Positions 34,316 through 43,842 of a stretch of 64,000 nt of DNA are shown here, piece after piece. The stretch is from Palsa-1248 sp963737835 (GTDB lineage: Bacteria; Gemmatimonadota; Gemmatimonadetes; Gemmatimonadales; Gemmatimonadaceae). The position numbers and the translations under genes were made by a program. The DNA lies in assembly GCA_963737835.1 (NCBI GenBank), contig CAVTUH010000001.1, forward strand, positions 62,001-126,000. The letters run 5' to 3'. The first letter of the stretch is position 1. Every line of letters begins with the position of its first letter. Below the pieces are notes generated by a model. The model ran no database searches. It had not been told where the DNA came from and saw nothing but the letters and a program-made list of their open reading frames with translations.

Positions 34316-35115
34316 GAAGCTGGGTGCTCGGAACCGGCAGTAACGGGAACGCCGTCCTGCTGGAGGCCGACGGTTCATATGCGCTGGTGGATGCCGGGCT
34401 GCCGATCCGGACCCTCGTGCGACGTCTCGCCAGCATCGGTCTGGCACCGGAGCAGATCGAGCTGGTCGTGCTCACGCACGAGCACTCTGACCATGCCCGC
34501 GCGGCGATCGCGGGCAGGAGGTTGTTCGGGTGGCGGCTGGTTGCGACGCGCGGCACAGTGACCGCGAATGTCGAGCTCGCAGCCGCGGGTACCGAGTCGG
34601 TGCGGGCGGGTGACCGCGTGGTATTGAGCACCATGGACGTCAGCACGATCCCCGTCCCTCACAATGCAGCGGCCCCCGTTGCGATCGTCGCGACCGCGAG
34701 GCGCTCCGGCTTCCGAACTGGTGTCGCCTATGACCTGGGCCGGGCGACGGACGTGGTCCGGCGAGGACTGACGGCCGTGGACGTGCTCATCGTCGAGTCG
34801 AATCACGATGACGTGTTGCTTCGGACGGGCCCCTATCCGCGCTCGGTGGCGAACCGCATCGCGGGTCCGCATGGGCATCTCAGCAACGCCGAAGCGGCCG
34901 ACCTCGTACGGAGCGTCGCGCACCGCGGACTCACGCGCGTCGTGCTGGCGCATCTGAGCGCGAACTGCAACGAGCCGGCGCTCGCCCTGCGCTCTATGGC
35001 GGCGGCGCTCGCGCGCACCGGCGCTCGTGGCGCAACGCTCGATGTGGCGACGCAGGACAAGGTGGCGGGGCCCTTTGGGGCGGGTGGATCGGGGCAGTTG
35101 CTGCTTGGGTTGTGA
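34312..35115 (+). CDS. MBL-fold metallohydrolase (YycJ/WalJ-like)
   Basis: The 267-residue product is a metallo-beta-lactamase-fold hydrolase. Metal-ligand blocks include LTHEHSDHARA (55-65; HxHxDH), PVPHNAAAPV (His) and HLSNAEAADLV with a nearby GPHGH. The opening VLGTGSNGNAVLLEAD matches the YycJ/WalJ group ('SGSSGNS.lv'), which acts as a 5'-to-3' double-stranded DNA exonuclease or nuclease-like enzyme. The start ATG overlaps the small upstream frame (ATGA). It ends 14 bp before the hairpin element that separates it from groEL. Confidence 0.85.
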   Translation: MRSWVLGTGSNGNAVLLEADGSYALVDAGLPIRTLVRRLASIGLAPEQIELVVLTHEHSDHARAAIAGRRLFGWRLVATRGTVTANVELAAAGTESVRAGDRVVLSTMDVSTIPVPHNAAAPVAIVATARRSGFRTGVAYDLGRATDVVRRGLTAVDVLIVESNHDDVLLRTGPYPRSVANRIAGPHGHLSNAEAADLVRSVAHRGLTRVVLAHLSANCNEPALALRSMAAALARTGARGATLDVATQDKVAGPFGAGGSGQLLLGL

Positions 35116-35128
35116 GAGACTGAAGGGC

Positions 35129-35242
35129 GGGACCAGGGCTCGGGGGTCAGGGAACGACAAGAAGACGAAGGCCAGCCACGGTACATTGTGGCTGGCCTTC
35201 GAGCTTAGGTCCCGGACCCCGGACCCCTGGTCCCTGACCCCG
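35129..35242. terminator. Bidirectional hairpin terminator flanked by GGGxxxx heptamers
   Basis: The core is a perfect 14-bp stem, CGAAGGCCAGCCAC (35166-35179) with GTGGCTGGCCTTCG (35188-35201) and an 8-nt loop. GGG-led heptamers lie on the left (35129-35155). Four complementary heptamers lie on the right (CCCGGAC, CCCGGAC, CCCTGGT, CCCTGAC; 35211-35238). It is placed between two convergent genes (MBL hydrolase and groEL), so it probably terminates both. Terminator function is inferred from position and fold. Confidence 0.8.
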
Positions 35243-35253
35243 TAGTTGCTTTT

Positions 35254-36891
<1,638 letters not shown>

Positions 36892-36943
36892 TGCTCAATA
36901 TCCTCTTGAAGTCTCGTCCTGAAACGGTGTGGTTGCGTCGCAC

Positions 36944-37252
36944 TCAGCCGATCACTGCCAGCACGTCCGACTCCCGAAGGATCAGGACCTGCTCGCCATC
37001 GATCGTGACCTCGGTGCCGCTGTACTTCCCGTAGAGCACCTTGTCCCCGACCTTCACGTCGGGCGGAATGCGCTTCCCTTCCTCATACCGACCGGGCCCC
37101 ACGGCTACGATCTCGCCCTGCTGTGGCTTTTCCTTCGCGGTGTCCGGGATATAGAGACCACCGCGCATCTGCTCGGCCTCTTCCAGTGGTTTCACCACGA
37201 CTCGATCAGCCAAGGGCGCGACCTTGGTGCTCGTGGCAGTCTTAGTGGCCAT
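36944..37252 (-). CDS. groS: Co-chaperonin GroES
   Basis: GroES caps the GroEL ring. From the ATG at 37252 (102 residues) the product reads VAPLADRVVVKPLEEAEQMRGGLYIPDTAKEKPQQ (in parts), including the mobile loop GGLYIPDTA. The end is GKYSGTEVTIDGEQVLILRES. A 12-codon upstream extension in frame is not supported because homology starts after the ATG. A CIRCE operator sits 50 bp upstream, so transcription is likely repressed by HrcA and induced by heat. Confidence 0.98.
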   Translation of the reverse strand: MATKTATSTKVAPLADRVVVKPLEEAEQMRGGLYIPDTAKEKPQQGEIVAVGPGRYEEGKRIPPDVKVGDKVLYGKYSGTEVTIDGEQVLILRESDVLAVIG

Positions 37253-37301
37253 ACCGCATCCTCTCCATGCAGTAAGGTCGACCCACACGTAATCCAGCCT
37301 G

Positions 37302-37328
37302 TTAGCACTCTTCAGTATAGAGTGCTAA
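37302..37328 (-). promoter_or_regulatory. CIRCE operator (HrcA binding site)
   Basis: TTAGCACTC - 9 nt - GAGTGCTAA is a perfect 27-bp inverted repeat matching the CIRCE consensus. It is upstream of groS. HrcA, which binds CIRCE, is not in this window. Confidence 0.97.
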
Positions 37329-37475
37329 CGACGAATGTAATGAGCCGAGGAGGGATGGACAAGGGGGACGGCCAGGTATGTACCAAATCGTAAGTGGCTG
37401 TTTAGGAATGACTTACGTCACGTGCCTGAGGGACGCTAGGCACCGACCTGCGGATATTGTGGTCGCGTCAACGGC

Positions 37476-37500
37476 GGGCGACGCATTGCGTCGCCCCTAC
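37476..37500. repeat. Palindrome GGGCGACGCA-T-TGCGTCGCCC plus CTAC
   Basis: The 21-bp near-perfect palindrome followed by CTAC is identical to the copies at 61007 and 63925. A partial copy (GGGCGACGCATTGG) starts at about 37524. It behaves like a REP-type dispersed repeat. Confidence 0.8.
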
Positions 37501-37540
37501 CCGCTGGTTGGCAAGACAATGCCGGGCGACGCATTGGCTC

Positions 37541-37616
37541 GAAGACAAACATCAAGGAGAGCTATGTGGAGCATAGCTGGCCCCCGACGTTTGTTGTCTA
37601 GCGTCTAGCGTCCCTT
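37541..37616 (-). terminator. Hairpin with heptamers at the coaX 3' end
   Basis: On the minus strand, two GACGCTA heptamers (containing the coaX stop TAG at 37607-37605) are followed by GGGGGCCAGCTATG-CTCCA-CATAGCT, a 7-bp stem and 5-nt loop. The GGCCAGC core is shared with other elements of the window. It is likely the coaX terminator. Confidence 0.65.
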
Positions 37617-38381
37617 CAGCAGCTCGTATGCGATCCGCAATCCATCCAGTGTGAGGTGCGGTGCGACGACCTCCAGGGTCTCGCATAGCGGGCGCACCAC
37701 TTCCGCGAGACCGCCCGTCGCCACCACATGCGGGCGCGCCGATGTCGGCCACGCCTGGATGATCCGCCGGACAATGCCGTCGACTGCGCCGGCAGCGCCG
37801 AACATCACACCCGCACGGATACACTCTTCGGTCCGCGTGCCGATCACTTTGTCTGGGGCATAGAGCTCCGTCGCGGGCAGCTTCGCCGTGCGGCGCACCA
37901 ACGTCTCGGCTGATGTCCGAATGCCGGGGGCGATGACACCGCCCAGAAAAACACCGTCGCCGGTGATACAGTCGTAGGTGGTCGCCGTGCCCAGGTCCAC
38001 CACGATGGTATCGCGCTTGTATAGCTGACTTGCGGCGAGCGTGTTGATGATGCGATCCGCGCCAACGGTCAGAGGTTCGTCGACCGCGAGGCGGATCGGC
38101 AGACTAGCGGCTGCGTCGACCAAGAGGGCCGGCTTGCCGAAGCATGCCGCGCAGGCGTCGGCCAGAGGCCCCGTGAGCGCAGGAACCACCGAGCCGATCG
38201 CGGTCCCGGTCACTTCACCGAGCGCGACGTTTCGGGCGGCGAGCATCTGTCGGATCAGCAGGGAGAGCTCGTCGGGCGTCCGCTCGACCGCAGTCGTGAG
38301 GCGCCAGTGCTGGCGCAGCGTGGCGGCCTCGTAGAGTCCCACCGTGGTCTCGCTGTTGCCCACGTCAAAGACGAGAATCAC
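37605..38381 (-). CDS. coaX: Type III pantothenate kinase
   Basis: CoaX phosphorylates pantothenate, the first step of CoA synthesis. From the GTG at 38381 (258 residues) it reads ILVFDVGNSETTVGLYE (ATP-binding DxGN), EPLTVGADRIINTLAA (substrate site), TIVVDLGTATTYDCI and FLGGVIAPGIRTSAETL. Type III kinases are unaffected by CoA and need K+ or NH4+. The start overlaps the birA stop (GTGA), so translation is coupled. The TAG stop lies inside a heptamer repeat. Confidence 0.96.
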   Translation of the reverse strand: MILVFDVGNSETTVGLYEAATLRQHWRLTTAVERTPDELSLLIRQMLAARNVALGEVTGTAIGSVVPALTGPLADACAACFGKPALLVDAAASLPIRLAVDEPLTVGADRIINTLAASQLYKRDTIVVDLGTATTYDCITGDGVFLGGVIAPGIRTSAETLVRRTAKLPATELYAPDKVIGTRTEECIRAGVMFGAAGAVDGIVRRIIQAWPTSARPHVVATGGLAEVVRPLCETLEVVAPHLTLDGLRIAYELLKGR

Positions 38382-39199
38382 GCCACCTCCGCGCTCTGGT
38401 CCAACACCAGTGATCCGGTGCGAAACGACTGCACACCGTTTACTGTCCGGACCTGCAACTCTCCGCGCGCACTGATACCGACTACACGCCCGAGAGCCGG
38501 CTCGCGACATTCACGACCACGAGCAATGTCGCGCGCCTCACACTCGCGCATCTCATCCCTATTGAGCGTGCCGTTCAACCGCGCGGCGCTGCGGAGAGCG
38601 GCCACGACTCCTGCGAGGACCCCCAGCCGGTCTGCCGTCGGATCGAGGCCGGCGGCCGCGGACACCGCCGCGGGCGAACGAACGTTGATGCCCATGCCAA
38701 TGGCGACCCAGAGCAGCTGCTGCTCCTGCCATCGCGCCTCGATCAGGATGCCGGCGAGCTTCCGACCGCCCAGATACAAATCGTTGGGCCACTTGATCCC
38801 GACGAGCTGACCAGCGTATGGGTCGATCGCGGTCGCCGCATGTATCCCGCAGCGCACGCCCCAAAGCTCGAGGGCTGCACTATCCGCCGCGCGCTCAATG
38901 AGGGTCAGCCAGATGCCGCTTCCGGGTGGCGAGATCCACGTATGGCCGCCGCGTCCGCGGCCGGCGGTCTGGTGATCGGCGATCACGAGGGTGCCGGCAG
39001 ACGCGCCTTCGGCGGCGAGGAGGTGCGCGGCGTCCATCGTCGACGCGACTGAACCATGCACGACCACACGGGGCACGCCGAGATGATCGGCCAGATCCTC
39101 CCCGCTCAACCCTTCCCAGCGCGCGCATGCGCCGTTTGTCGCCGGGTCGGACCTTCGCCCCGCGCGATCGTCCGAGGTCGACACCGCACGATCAACCAT
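38378..39199 (-). CDS. birA: Biotin-[acetyl-CoA-carboxylase] ligase
   Basis: BirA attaches biotin to the carrier protein of acetyl-CoA carboxylase. The ATG at 39199 gives 273 residues. Catalytic blocks include VVHGSVASTMDAAHLLA, DHQTAGRGRGGHTWISPPGSG (GRGRxG biotinyl-AMP loop, in parts), KWPNDLYLGGRKLAGIL and AIGMGINV. No N-terminal helix-turn-helix is seen, so it is probably a monofunctional ligase without repressor activity. It overlaps both uppP (8 bp) and coaX (4 bp). Confidence 0.94.
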   Translation of the reverse strand: MVDRAVSTSDDRAGRRSDPATNGACARWEGLSGEDLADHLGVPRVVVHGSVASTMDAAHLLAAEGASAGTLVIADHQTAGRGRGGHTWISPPGSGIWLTLIERAADSAALELWGVRCGIHAATAIDPYAGQLVGIKWPNDLYLGGRKLAGILIEARWQEQQLLWVAIGMGINVRSPAAVSAAAGLDPTADRLGVLAGVVAALRSAARLNGTLNRDEMRECEARDIARGRECREPALGRVVGISARGELQVRTVNGVQSFRTGSLVLDQSAEVA

Positions 39200-40001
39200 G
39201 TCGTGCTCGATACGCCGCGAGGGCGAGCACCGATGCGCCGAGCAGCACGCGATAGACGGCGAACGCGCCGTAGCTGTGGCGCTTGACGTACTGGAGCATG
39301 ACCGCAATGGCAATCCATCCGCTCACTGCGGCGCTGATCATGCCGATCAGCAGAGGCCCCGTAATCCCCGCAGGTAGGAGTCGCGGTATCTCGTGAGCAG
39401 CGGCCCCCGCGATGATCGGCGTGCTCAGCAAGAAGCTGAATACGGCCGCGCTCTCGCGATCCAGTTGGAGTGCTCGGCCGGCCGTGATAGTCGCGCCGGA
39501 ACGAGAGACGCCGGGAACGATTGCGAAGGCCTGGGCGATGCCAATGAGGATCGCGTCGCCCCATCCCATCCGATCCAGTGCCCGACGGGCCGGAGCGGCG
39601 GAGTCCACGAGCCACAGCAGAATCCCCATGACGATCAGCGCGGAGGCGACCAGGACTGGAGCGCGGAACGCCTCGTCCGCTTTCCGCTCGAACAACACGC
39701 CAGCGATCCCGCCCGGGATCGTCGCCGCCACGAGATACGCGAGCCGGCGCTCTTCGGGGCCTTGCAGCGATCGCGTTCGGAGCACGACGAGGGCACTCGA
39801 CAGTAAGCGCAGCCACTCGGCTCGGAAGTACCACAGCAGAGCGATGAGCGTGCCCACATGGAGTGCGACATCGAAGGCCAGACCGGGATCTTGCCAGCCG
39901 AAGACCCATGGCGCGAGGACGAGGTGCGCCGAGCTGCTGACCGGGATGAACTCGGCGAGCCCCTGGAGAACGCCAAGGATTAGAGCTTGAAACGGAGTCA
40001 T
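39192..40001 (-). CDS. uppP: Undecaprenyl-diphosphatase UppP (BacA family)
   Basis: UppP dephosphorylates undecaprenyl pyrophosphate to recycle the cell-wall lipid carrier. The 269-residue, about eight-TM protein has the two catalytic blocks EFIPVSSSAHL (17-27) and IVPGVSRSGAT (161-171). It begins FQALILGVLQGLAEFIPVSS, the usual UppP N-terminus. Overexpression of this family gives bacitracin tolerance in other bacteria. It is followed by birA (8 bp overlap). Confidence 0.96.
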   Translation of the reverse strand: MTPFQALILGVLQGLAEFIPVSSSAHLVLAPWVFGWQDPGLAFDVALHVGTLIALLWYFRAEWLRLLSSALVVLRTRSLQGPEERRLAYLVAATIPGGIAGVLFERKADEAFRAPVLVASALIVMGILLWLVDSAAPARRALDRMGWGDAILIGIAQAFAIVPGVSRSGATITAGRALQLDRESAAVFSFLLSTPIIAGAAAHEIPRLLPAGITGPLLIGMISAAVSGWIAIAVMLQYVKRHSYGAFAVYRVLLGASVLALAAYRARHG

Positions 40002-40026
40002 GACGTGCGGCTTTGGGTGGGTGCGC

Positions 40027-41181
40027 TCACGGCGCTTGGCGTTGGGCGGACGACATTGTCACCGTCTCCTTATACAGCGCCTCGTACTGACCCACAATCT
40101 TGTCTCGATTGAAGCGCTCCCGTGCGTCGGCCGCCGCTCGACGGCTCATGGTGCGCCAGCGCACGCCGTCGCGGAGCAGGTCACGTGCGGCGGCCGCCAT
40201 GGCGTCGGTACCGCCGACCGGGCAAAGGATGCCCGTCTCTCCGTCCTGGATGACCTCCGGTAAGCCGCCTACCTGAGACGCGACCACCGGGACACCGGAC
40301 GCGAGCGCCTCGAGGGCGCTGAGCCCGAACGACTCGGTTTCGCTCGGCAGCAAGAACACGTGGGCAGCCGCGAGCAGCGGCGCGACTGCATCGACCTTGC
40401 CGAGAAACGCCACCGCGTCGGCCACGCCCAATCGGCGGGCCTCCTCTTCCGCGGCTGGCCGGTCCGGACCGTCGCCGACCATCACCAGCACAGAGGGCTG
40501 CGAGGCGTGTACGCGGGCAAATACGCGCACGACATCGCGCGTCCGTTTCACCGGGCGAAAATTGGAGACGTGCATCAACACGGGCATCCCGGACGGAAGG
40601 GGCGCCGGCAACGTCGAGGGGTATCGAGCGCGATCGTACCGATCCGGGTCAATGAAGTTGTAGATCACATCGACCTGACACGACGTGCACCCGAAGGCCG
40701 AGTAGGTCTCCCGCTGCAGGTACGACGACACCGCGGTGATACGATCCGACCGCTCGATCGAAAACTTGGTGATGGCGTGAAAGGACGGATCCTGACCGAC
40801 CAACGTGATGTCCGTCCCGTGGAGCGTCGTAACGAGGCGCACGTCTGCGCCGTTCTGGCGCAGCATCTCCCGTGCGATCCAGGCGCTCGTGGCGTGTGGG
40901 ATTGCGTAGTGCACGTGCAAGATGTCGAGCTGGTGGGCGAGAACGACTTCGTGCATCCGTACCGCAAGCGCGAGATCGTACGGGGGATATTCAAACAGCG
41001 GATAGCGCCCGACGTCCACCTCGTGGAAATAGATCCGCGGCAGGAAGGCAGGAAGCCGGAACGGCTGCTGGTAGGTGATGAAGTGGACTTCATGGCCTCG
41101 CTCAGCCAGCGCGATGCCCAGTTCCGTCGCGACCGCCCCCGAGCCGCCGTAGGTCGGATAGCACGTGATACCGATCTTCAC
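40027..41181 (-). CDS. bshA: N-acetyl-alpha-D-glucosaminyl L-malate synthase BshA (GT4 glycosyltransferase)
   Basis: BshA joins UDP-GlcNAc and L-malate in the first step of bacillithiol synthesis. From the GTG at 41181 (384 residues) it reads KIGITCYPTYGGSGAVATELG, followed by GHEVHFITYQQPFRL, DILHVHYAIPHATSAWIARE, LVTTLHGTDITLVGQDPSF and the GT4 block LPSETESFGLSALEALASGVPVVAS (in parts). 'CYPTYGGSG', 'YAIPHA' and 'TLHGTDITLVG' are BshA hallmarks. No bshB or bshC is visible nearby. It is coupled to miaA by a 4-bp overlap (GTGA). Confidence 0.95.
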   Translation of the reverse strand: MKIGITCYPTYGGSGAVATELGIALAERGHEVHFITYQQPFRLPAFLPRIYFHEVDVGRYPLFEYPPYDLALAVRMHEVVLAHQLDILHVHYAIPHATSAWIAREMLRQNGADVRLVTTLHGTDITLVGQDPSFHAITKFSIERSDRITAVSSYLQRETYSAFGCTSCQVDVIYNFIDPDRYDRARYPSTLPAPLPSGMPVLMHVSNFRPVKRTRDVVRVFARVHASQPSVLVMVGDGPDRPAAEEEARRLGVADAVAFLGKVDAVAPLLAAAHVFLLPSETESFGLSALEALASGVPVVASQVGGLPEVIQDGETGILCPVGGTDAMAAAARDLLRDGVRWRTMSRRAAADARERFNRDKIVGQYEALYKETVTMSSAQRQAP

Positions 41182-41939
41182 GCGTTCACTCGACTGGCCG
41201 GCGCATGTTTCCGCACCCACTCCAGCGCCCGCGGGACTGCCGTGGGGTCGTCGGGATTGAGTCGCGTCACGCGCCCCGCCGGAAGCTGATGGCGAAACCA
41301 CGTGCGCTGTCGCTTGGCGTACTGACGGGTCGCGATGGTCACGCGCTCGAGCGACGTCGCCAAGGATATGCTGCCCTCGACATACGCGCGCATGTCGAGG
41401 TAGCCGCACCCTTGCCATGCTGGAGCTTCTGACGGGACCGAGCGGCCGAGAGCGGCCACCTCCTCGGGCCACCCTGCCCTGGCCATCGCCGCGGCACGTT
41501 CGGCGATTCGGTTACGGAGTGCCGGTCCCGGGTCCACCACCAGGTAATGGGTGTCCAGTCGATCGGCCCCGTTGGGAGCATCAGTCGTCACCGGATGCAC
41601 GAGCGCCCGGATGTAAAACCCGGCGCCTCCGACCACGAGCGGGACAGCCCCCTCGCGTCCGACCTGGGCCAACGCCTGATCGGCCGCGGCTGCCCACGCA
41701 TACGCCGTGTAGCGCGTCGTCGGGTCAGCCAGGTCGAGACAAGCGTGCGGCACCACTGCTCGCTCCGCCGCGGTCGGCTTGGCGGTCCCAATGTCGAAGC
41801 CGCGATAGATCTGTCGCGAATCGGCACTGACGGCGCGGACGTCGAGCAGGTCTCGTAACGCAAGGACGAGACGGGTCTTGCCACCAGCGGTGGGCCCGCA
41901 GATGACAAGACATGCGGCGGGAACGTGGTCGCGCGTCAT
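41178..41939 (-). CDS. miaA: tRNA dimethylallyltransferase MiaA (short form)
   Basis: MiaA adds a dimethylallyl group to A37 of tRNAs reading UNN codons. The P-loop GPTAGGKT (15-22), ADSRQIYRGFDIGTAKPTAAE (39-59, in parts) and LVVGGAGFYIRALVHP are present, as is the C-terminal block TRQYAKRQRTWFRHQ. At 253 residues it is about 50 short of the common form. Between LVHPVTTDA and HYLVVDPGP only a few residues remain where other MiaA proteins have a longer insertion. It overlaps mutL by 4 bp. Confidence 0.93.
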   Translation of the reverse strand: MTRDHVPAACLVICGPTAGGKTRLVLALRDLLDVRAVSADSRQIYRGFDIGTAKPTAAERAVVPHACLDLADPTTRYTAYAWAAAADQALAQVGREGAVPLVVGGAGFYIRALVHPVTTDAPNGADRLDTHYLVVDPGPALRNRIAERAAAMARAGWPEEVAALGRSVPSEAPAWQGCGYLDMRAYVEGSISLATSLERVTIATRQYAKRQRTWFRHQLPAGRVTRLNPDDPTAVPRALEWVRKHAPASRVNA

Positions 41940-43783
41940 CGCCGCCCGAAACGGCGCTCGACCTCATCCCAGGGCAGTCGTATGATCGTCGACCGGCCAT
42001 GGACGTCGTGCACGGGCAACGTGGTGCGCGCGAGCGCCACGTAGAGTGCGCGCATCTCGGCCGACGACAGCTCGTCGCCGGCTTTGATGGCAGCCTTGCA
42101 CGACATTGTGGCGATCAGACGCTCGTGCTGGGCACTCGCGCTCGGTAGGCGATCGCCCGTGAGGGCATCGAGGGTGTCGCGCAGGCAGCGTTCGGCATCG
42201 AAGCGCGGGTGCGGAGCCGGCACGGCATGCACGACGATCGTGTGGCCTCCAAACGCATCCACCTCGAAACCCAGGCGCGCGAAGTGATCGCGGTGCACCT
42301 CGAACGCCTCCGCGGCCGCAGCGCTGAGGTGCATGGTGAACGCGAACAGCAATCGCTGCGACGGCAGGCGGCCGGTGTGGAACGCGGCCATAAACTGCTC
42401 GTACAAAATCCGCTCATGCGCCGAGTGCTGGTCGATGAACACGAGCCCGGCATCGGTCTCGAACATCACGTACGTGCATCGCAGTTGTTGCAGCGGCGGG
42501 ATCGCGATTGCCGCCGATGCACCGTTGGTCTCGCTGCCGGCGTCACCGCAGGTCTCGCCGGGCGACTCCACCGGAGGTCCCTGACGTGGTGCGAACAAGC
42601 CTGCGCCCGTGGTCCACGGCGCGGCTAATTGGTGCCACATCTCCATTGGGCCGGGCCCGTCTTTGGTCGTGCTCGATGCGAGATCGATCCCGTGGGGCGT
42701 CCCGTGTTGTGCTTGGGGGGCGGCGCCTGGAAAGGTGTGGGTGGCACCGAAGGAGGCGCCGCCAACCCAAACTCGCGGGGCGACGGTCGCCGCGCTCGAG
42801 AGCGTCCCGAGCGCGTGCCGCACCGCACCCTCGACGGCTCGCTCGACGGGCCAGCGGTCACGGAATCGGACCTCGGCTTTGGCCGGATGCACGTTTACGT
42901 CGACCGCGTCGACCGGGATCGTGACCTCGAGGAACAGCGACGGTCGCAGCCCAGCGGGCACTGTCGATCGATACGCGGCTTCTGCGGCCCGGACGAGGCC
43001 TCCATCGCGAATCGCGCGCCCGTTGACCGACAGATGCACGCGGCGGGTCCGCGTGCCGACATCGGCCGGCCGCTCGACGAGTCCGGTCACCTGTGCCGCA
43101 CCCGTGCCGTCGTGCACGTCCACCAACGATTCCGCGTATGGCGCGCCCCAGACGCCGCCGACGCGTTCGCGCAGCGACGCGGCCACGGGCAGCGCGAGCG
43201 CAGACCGCCCCTCGTGGCTCAGCGTGATGTGCGCGTCGCGGCGTGCCAGGGCCACCGCCGTCACTGTGTCAGAAACCGCGCGCCATTCGGATCGGGTACC
43301 GCGCATGAATTTGAGCCGAGCGGGCACATTGAAGAACAACCGTGAGACCACGACCGTGGTGCCTCGCTGGCGCGCCGTCTCGCCGATCTCCTTGACGGAC
43401 CCGCCCGATACGTGCACGTGCGTTCCAGCGCCTGACTGCGCCGCCGTTTCCAGCGTGAGGTCGGACACCGATCCGATGGCGGGGAGCGCCTCGCCGCGGA
43501 AGCCAAAACTCCGCACGCCGACGAGGTCCTCGGCCCTGCGGATCTTGGAAGTGGCGTGACGTTGCAGCGCCAACTCGGCGTCTGAGCGATCCATCCCGCA
43601 GCCGTTATCGCTGACGCGGATCGTTCCTCGTCCGCCGTCGCTGACGTCAACCGTGATCAGCGTGGCGCCGGCGTCGAGCGCGTTCTCCACCAGCTCCTTG
43701 ACCGCCGACGCCGGTCGCTCCACGACCTCGCCGGCGGCAATCTGGTCGGCAACGGCGCTGGGGAGGACAGCGATGGTGGGCAT
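41936..43783 (-). CDS. mutL: DNA mismatch repair protein MutL
   Basis: MutL couples MutS recognition to strand incision. The N-terminal GHKL ATPase has KELVENALDAGA, DNGCGMD, RHATSKI, GFRGEALPAIGSV, then the S5-like domain with NGRAIRD. The ATG at 43783 starts PTIAVLPSAVADQIAAGEVV. The C-terminal domain carries DQHSAHERILYE, close to the DQHA(x)2E(x)4E motif of endonuclease-type MutL with Ala changed to Ser. SCKAAIKAGD and a degenerate CPHGRP block (VHGRST) follow. mutS and uvrD partners: a UvrD-like helicase is at 25.8 kb. Confidence 0.96.
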   Translation of the reverse strand: MPTIAVLPSAVADQIAAGEVVERPASAVKELVENALDAGATLITVDVSDGGRGTIRVSDNGCGMDRSDAELALQRHATSKIRRAEDLVGVRSFGFRGEALPAIGSVSDLTLETAAQSGAGTHVHVSGGSVKEIGETARQRGTTVVVSRLFFNVPARLKFMRGTRSEWRAVSDTVTAVALARRDAHITLSHEGRSALALPVAASLRERVGGVWGAPYAESLVDVHDGTGAAQVTGLVERPADVGTRTRRVHLSVNGRAIRDGGLVRAAEAAYRSTVPAGLRPSLFLEVTIPVDAVDVNVHPAKAEVRFRDRWPVERAVEGAVRHALGTLSSAATVAPRVWVGGASFGATHTFPGAAPQAQHGTPHGIDLASSTTKDGPGPMEMWHQLAAPWTTGAGLFAPRQGPPVESPGETCGDAGSETNGASAAIAIPPLQQLRCTYVMFETDAGLVFIDQHSAHERILYEQFMAAFHTGRLPSQRLLFAFTMHLSAAAAEAFEVHRDHFARLGFEVDAFGGHTIVVHAVPAPHPRFDAERCLRDTLDALTGDRLPSASAQHERLIATMSCKAAIKAGDELSSAEMRALYVALARTTLPVHDVHGRSTIIRLPWDEVERRFGRR

Positions 43784-43807
43784 GGGGGGAAAGCTAAGGA
43801 CAACGGC

Positions 43808-43841
43808 GGGGTCAGGGATCAGGGACGGGCGCTGCGCGCCC
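43808..43841. repeat. GGGGTCA/GGGATCA heptamers with GGGCGCTGCGCGCCC hairpin
   Basis: Three GGG-led heptamers (43808-43828) lead into a hairpin GGGCGC-TGC-GCGCCC (43827-43841), identical to 4067-4081. It lies between mutL and the 3' end of the BatD-like gene, which stops 2 bp away, and may terminate that operon. Confidence 0.7.
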
Positions 43842-43842
43842 G

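Larger units (their letters stand above)
37253..37604. other. 352-bp intergenic region between coaX and groS
   Basis: This gap contains the CIRCE operator (37302-37328), an exact copy of the GGGCGACGCA palindrome (37476-37496), a damaged second copy (about 37523-37539) and a hairpin with heptamers next to the coaX stop (37541-37616). Between about 37330 and 37470 I see no further structure or coding potential. The groESL promoter must lie here. Confidence 0.7.
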
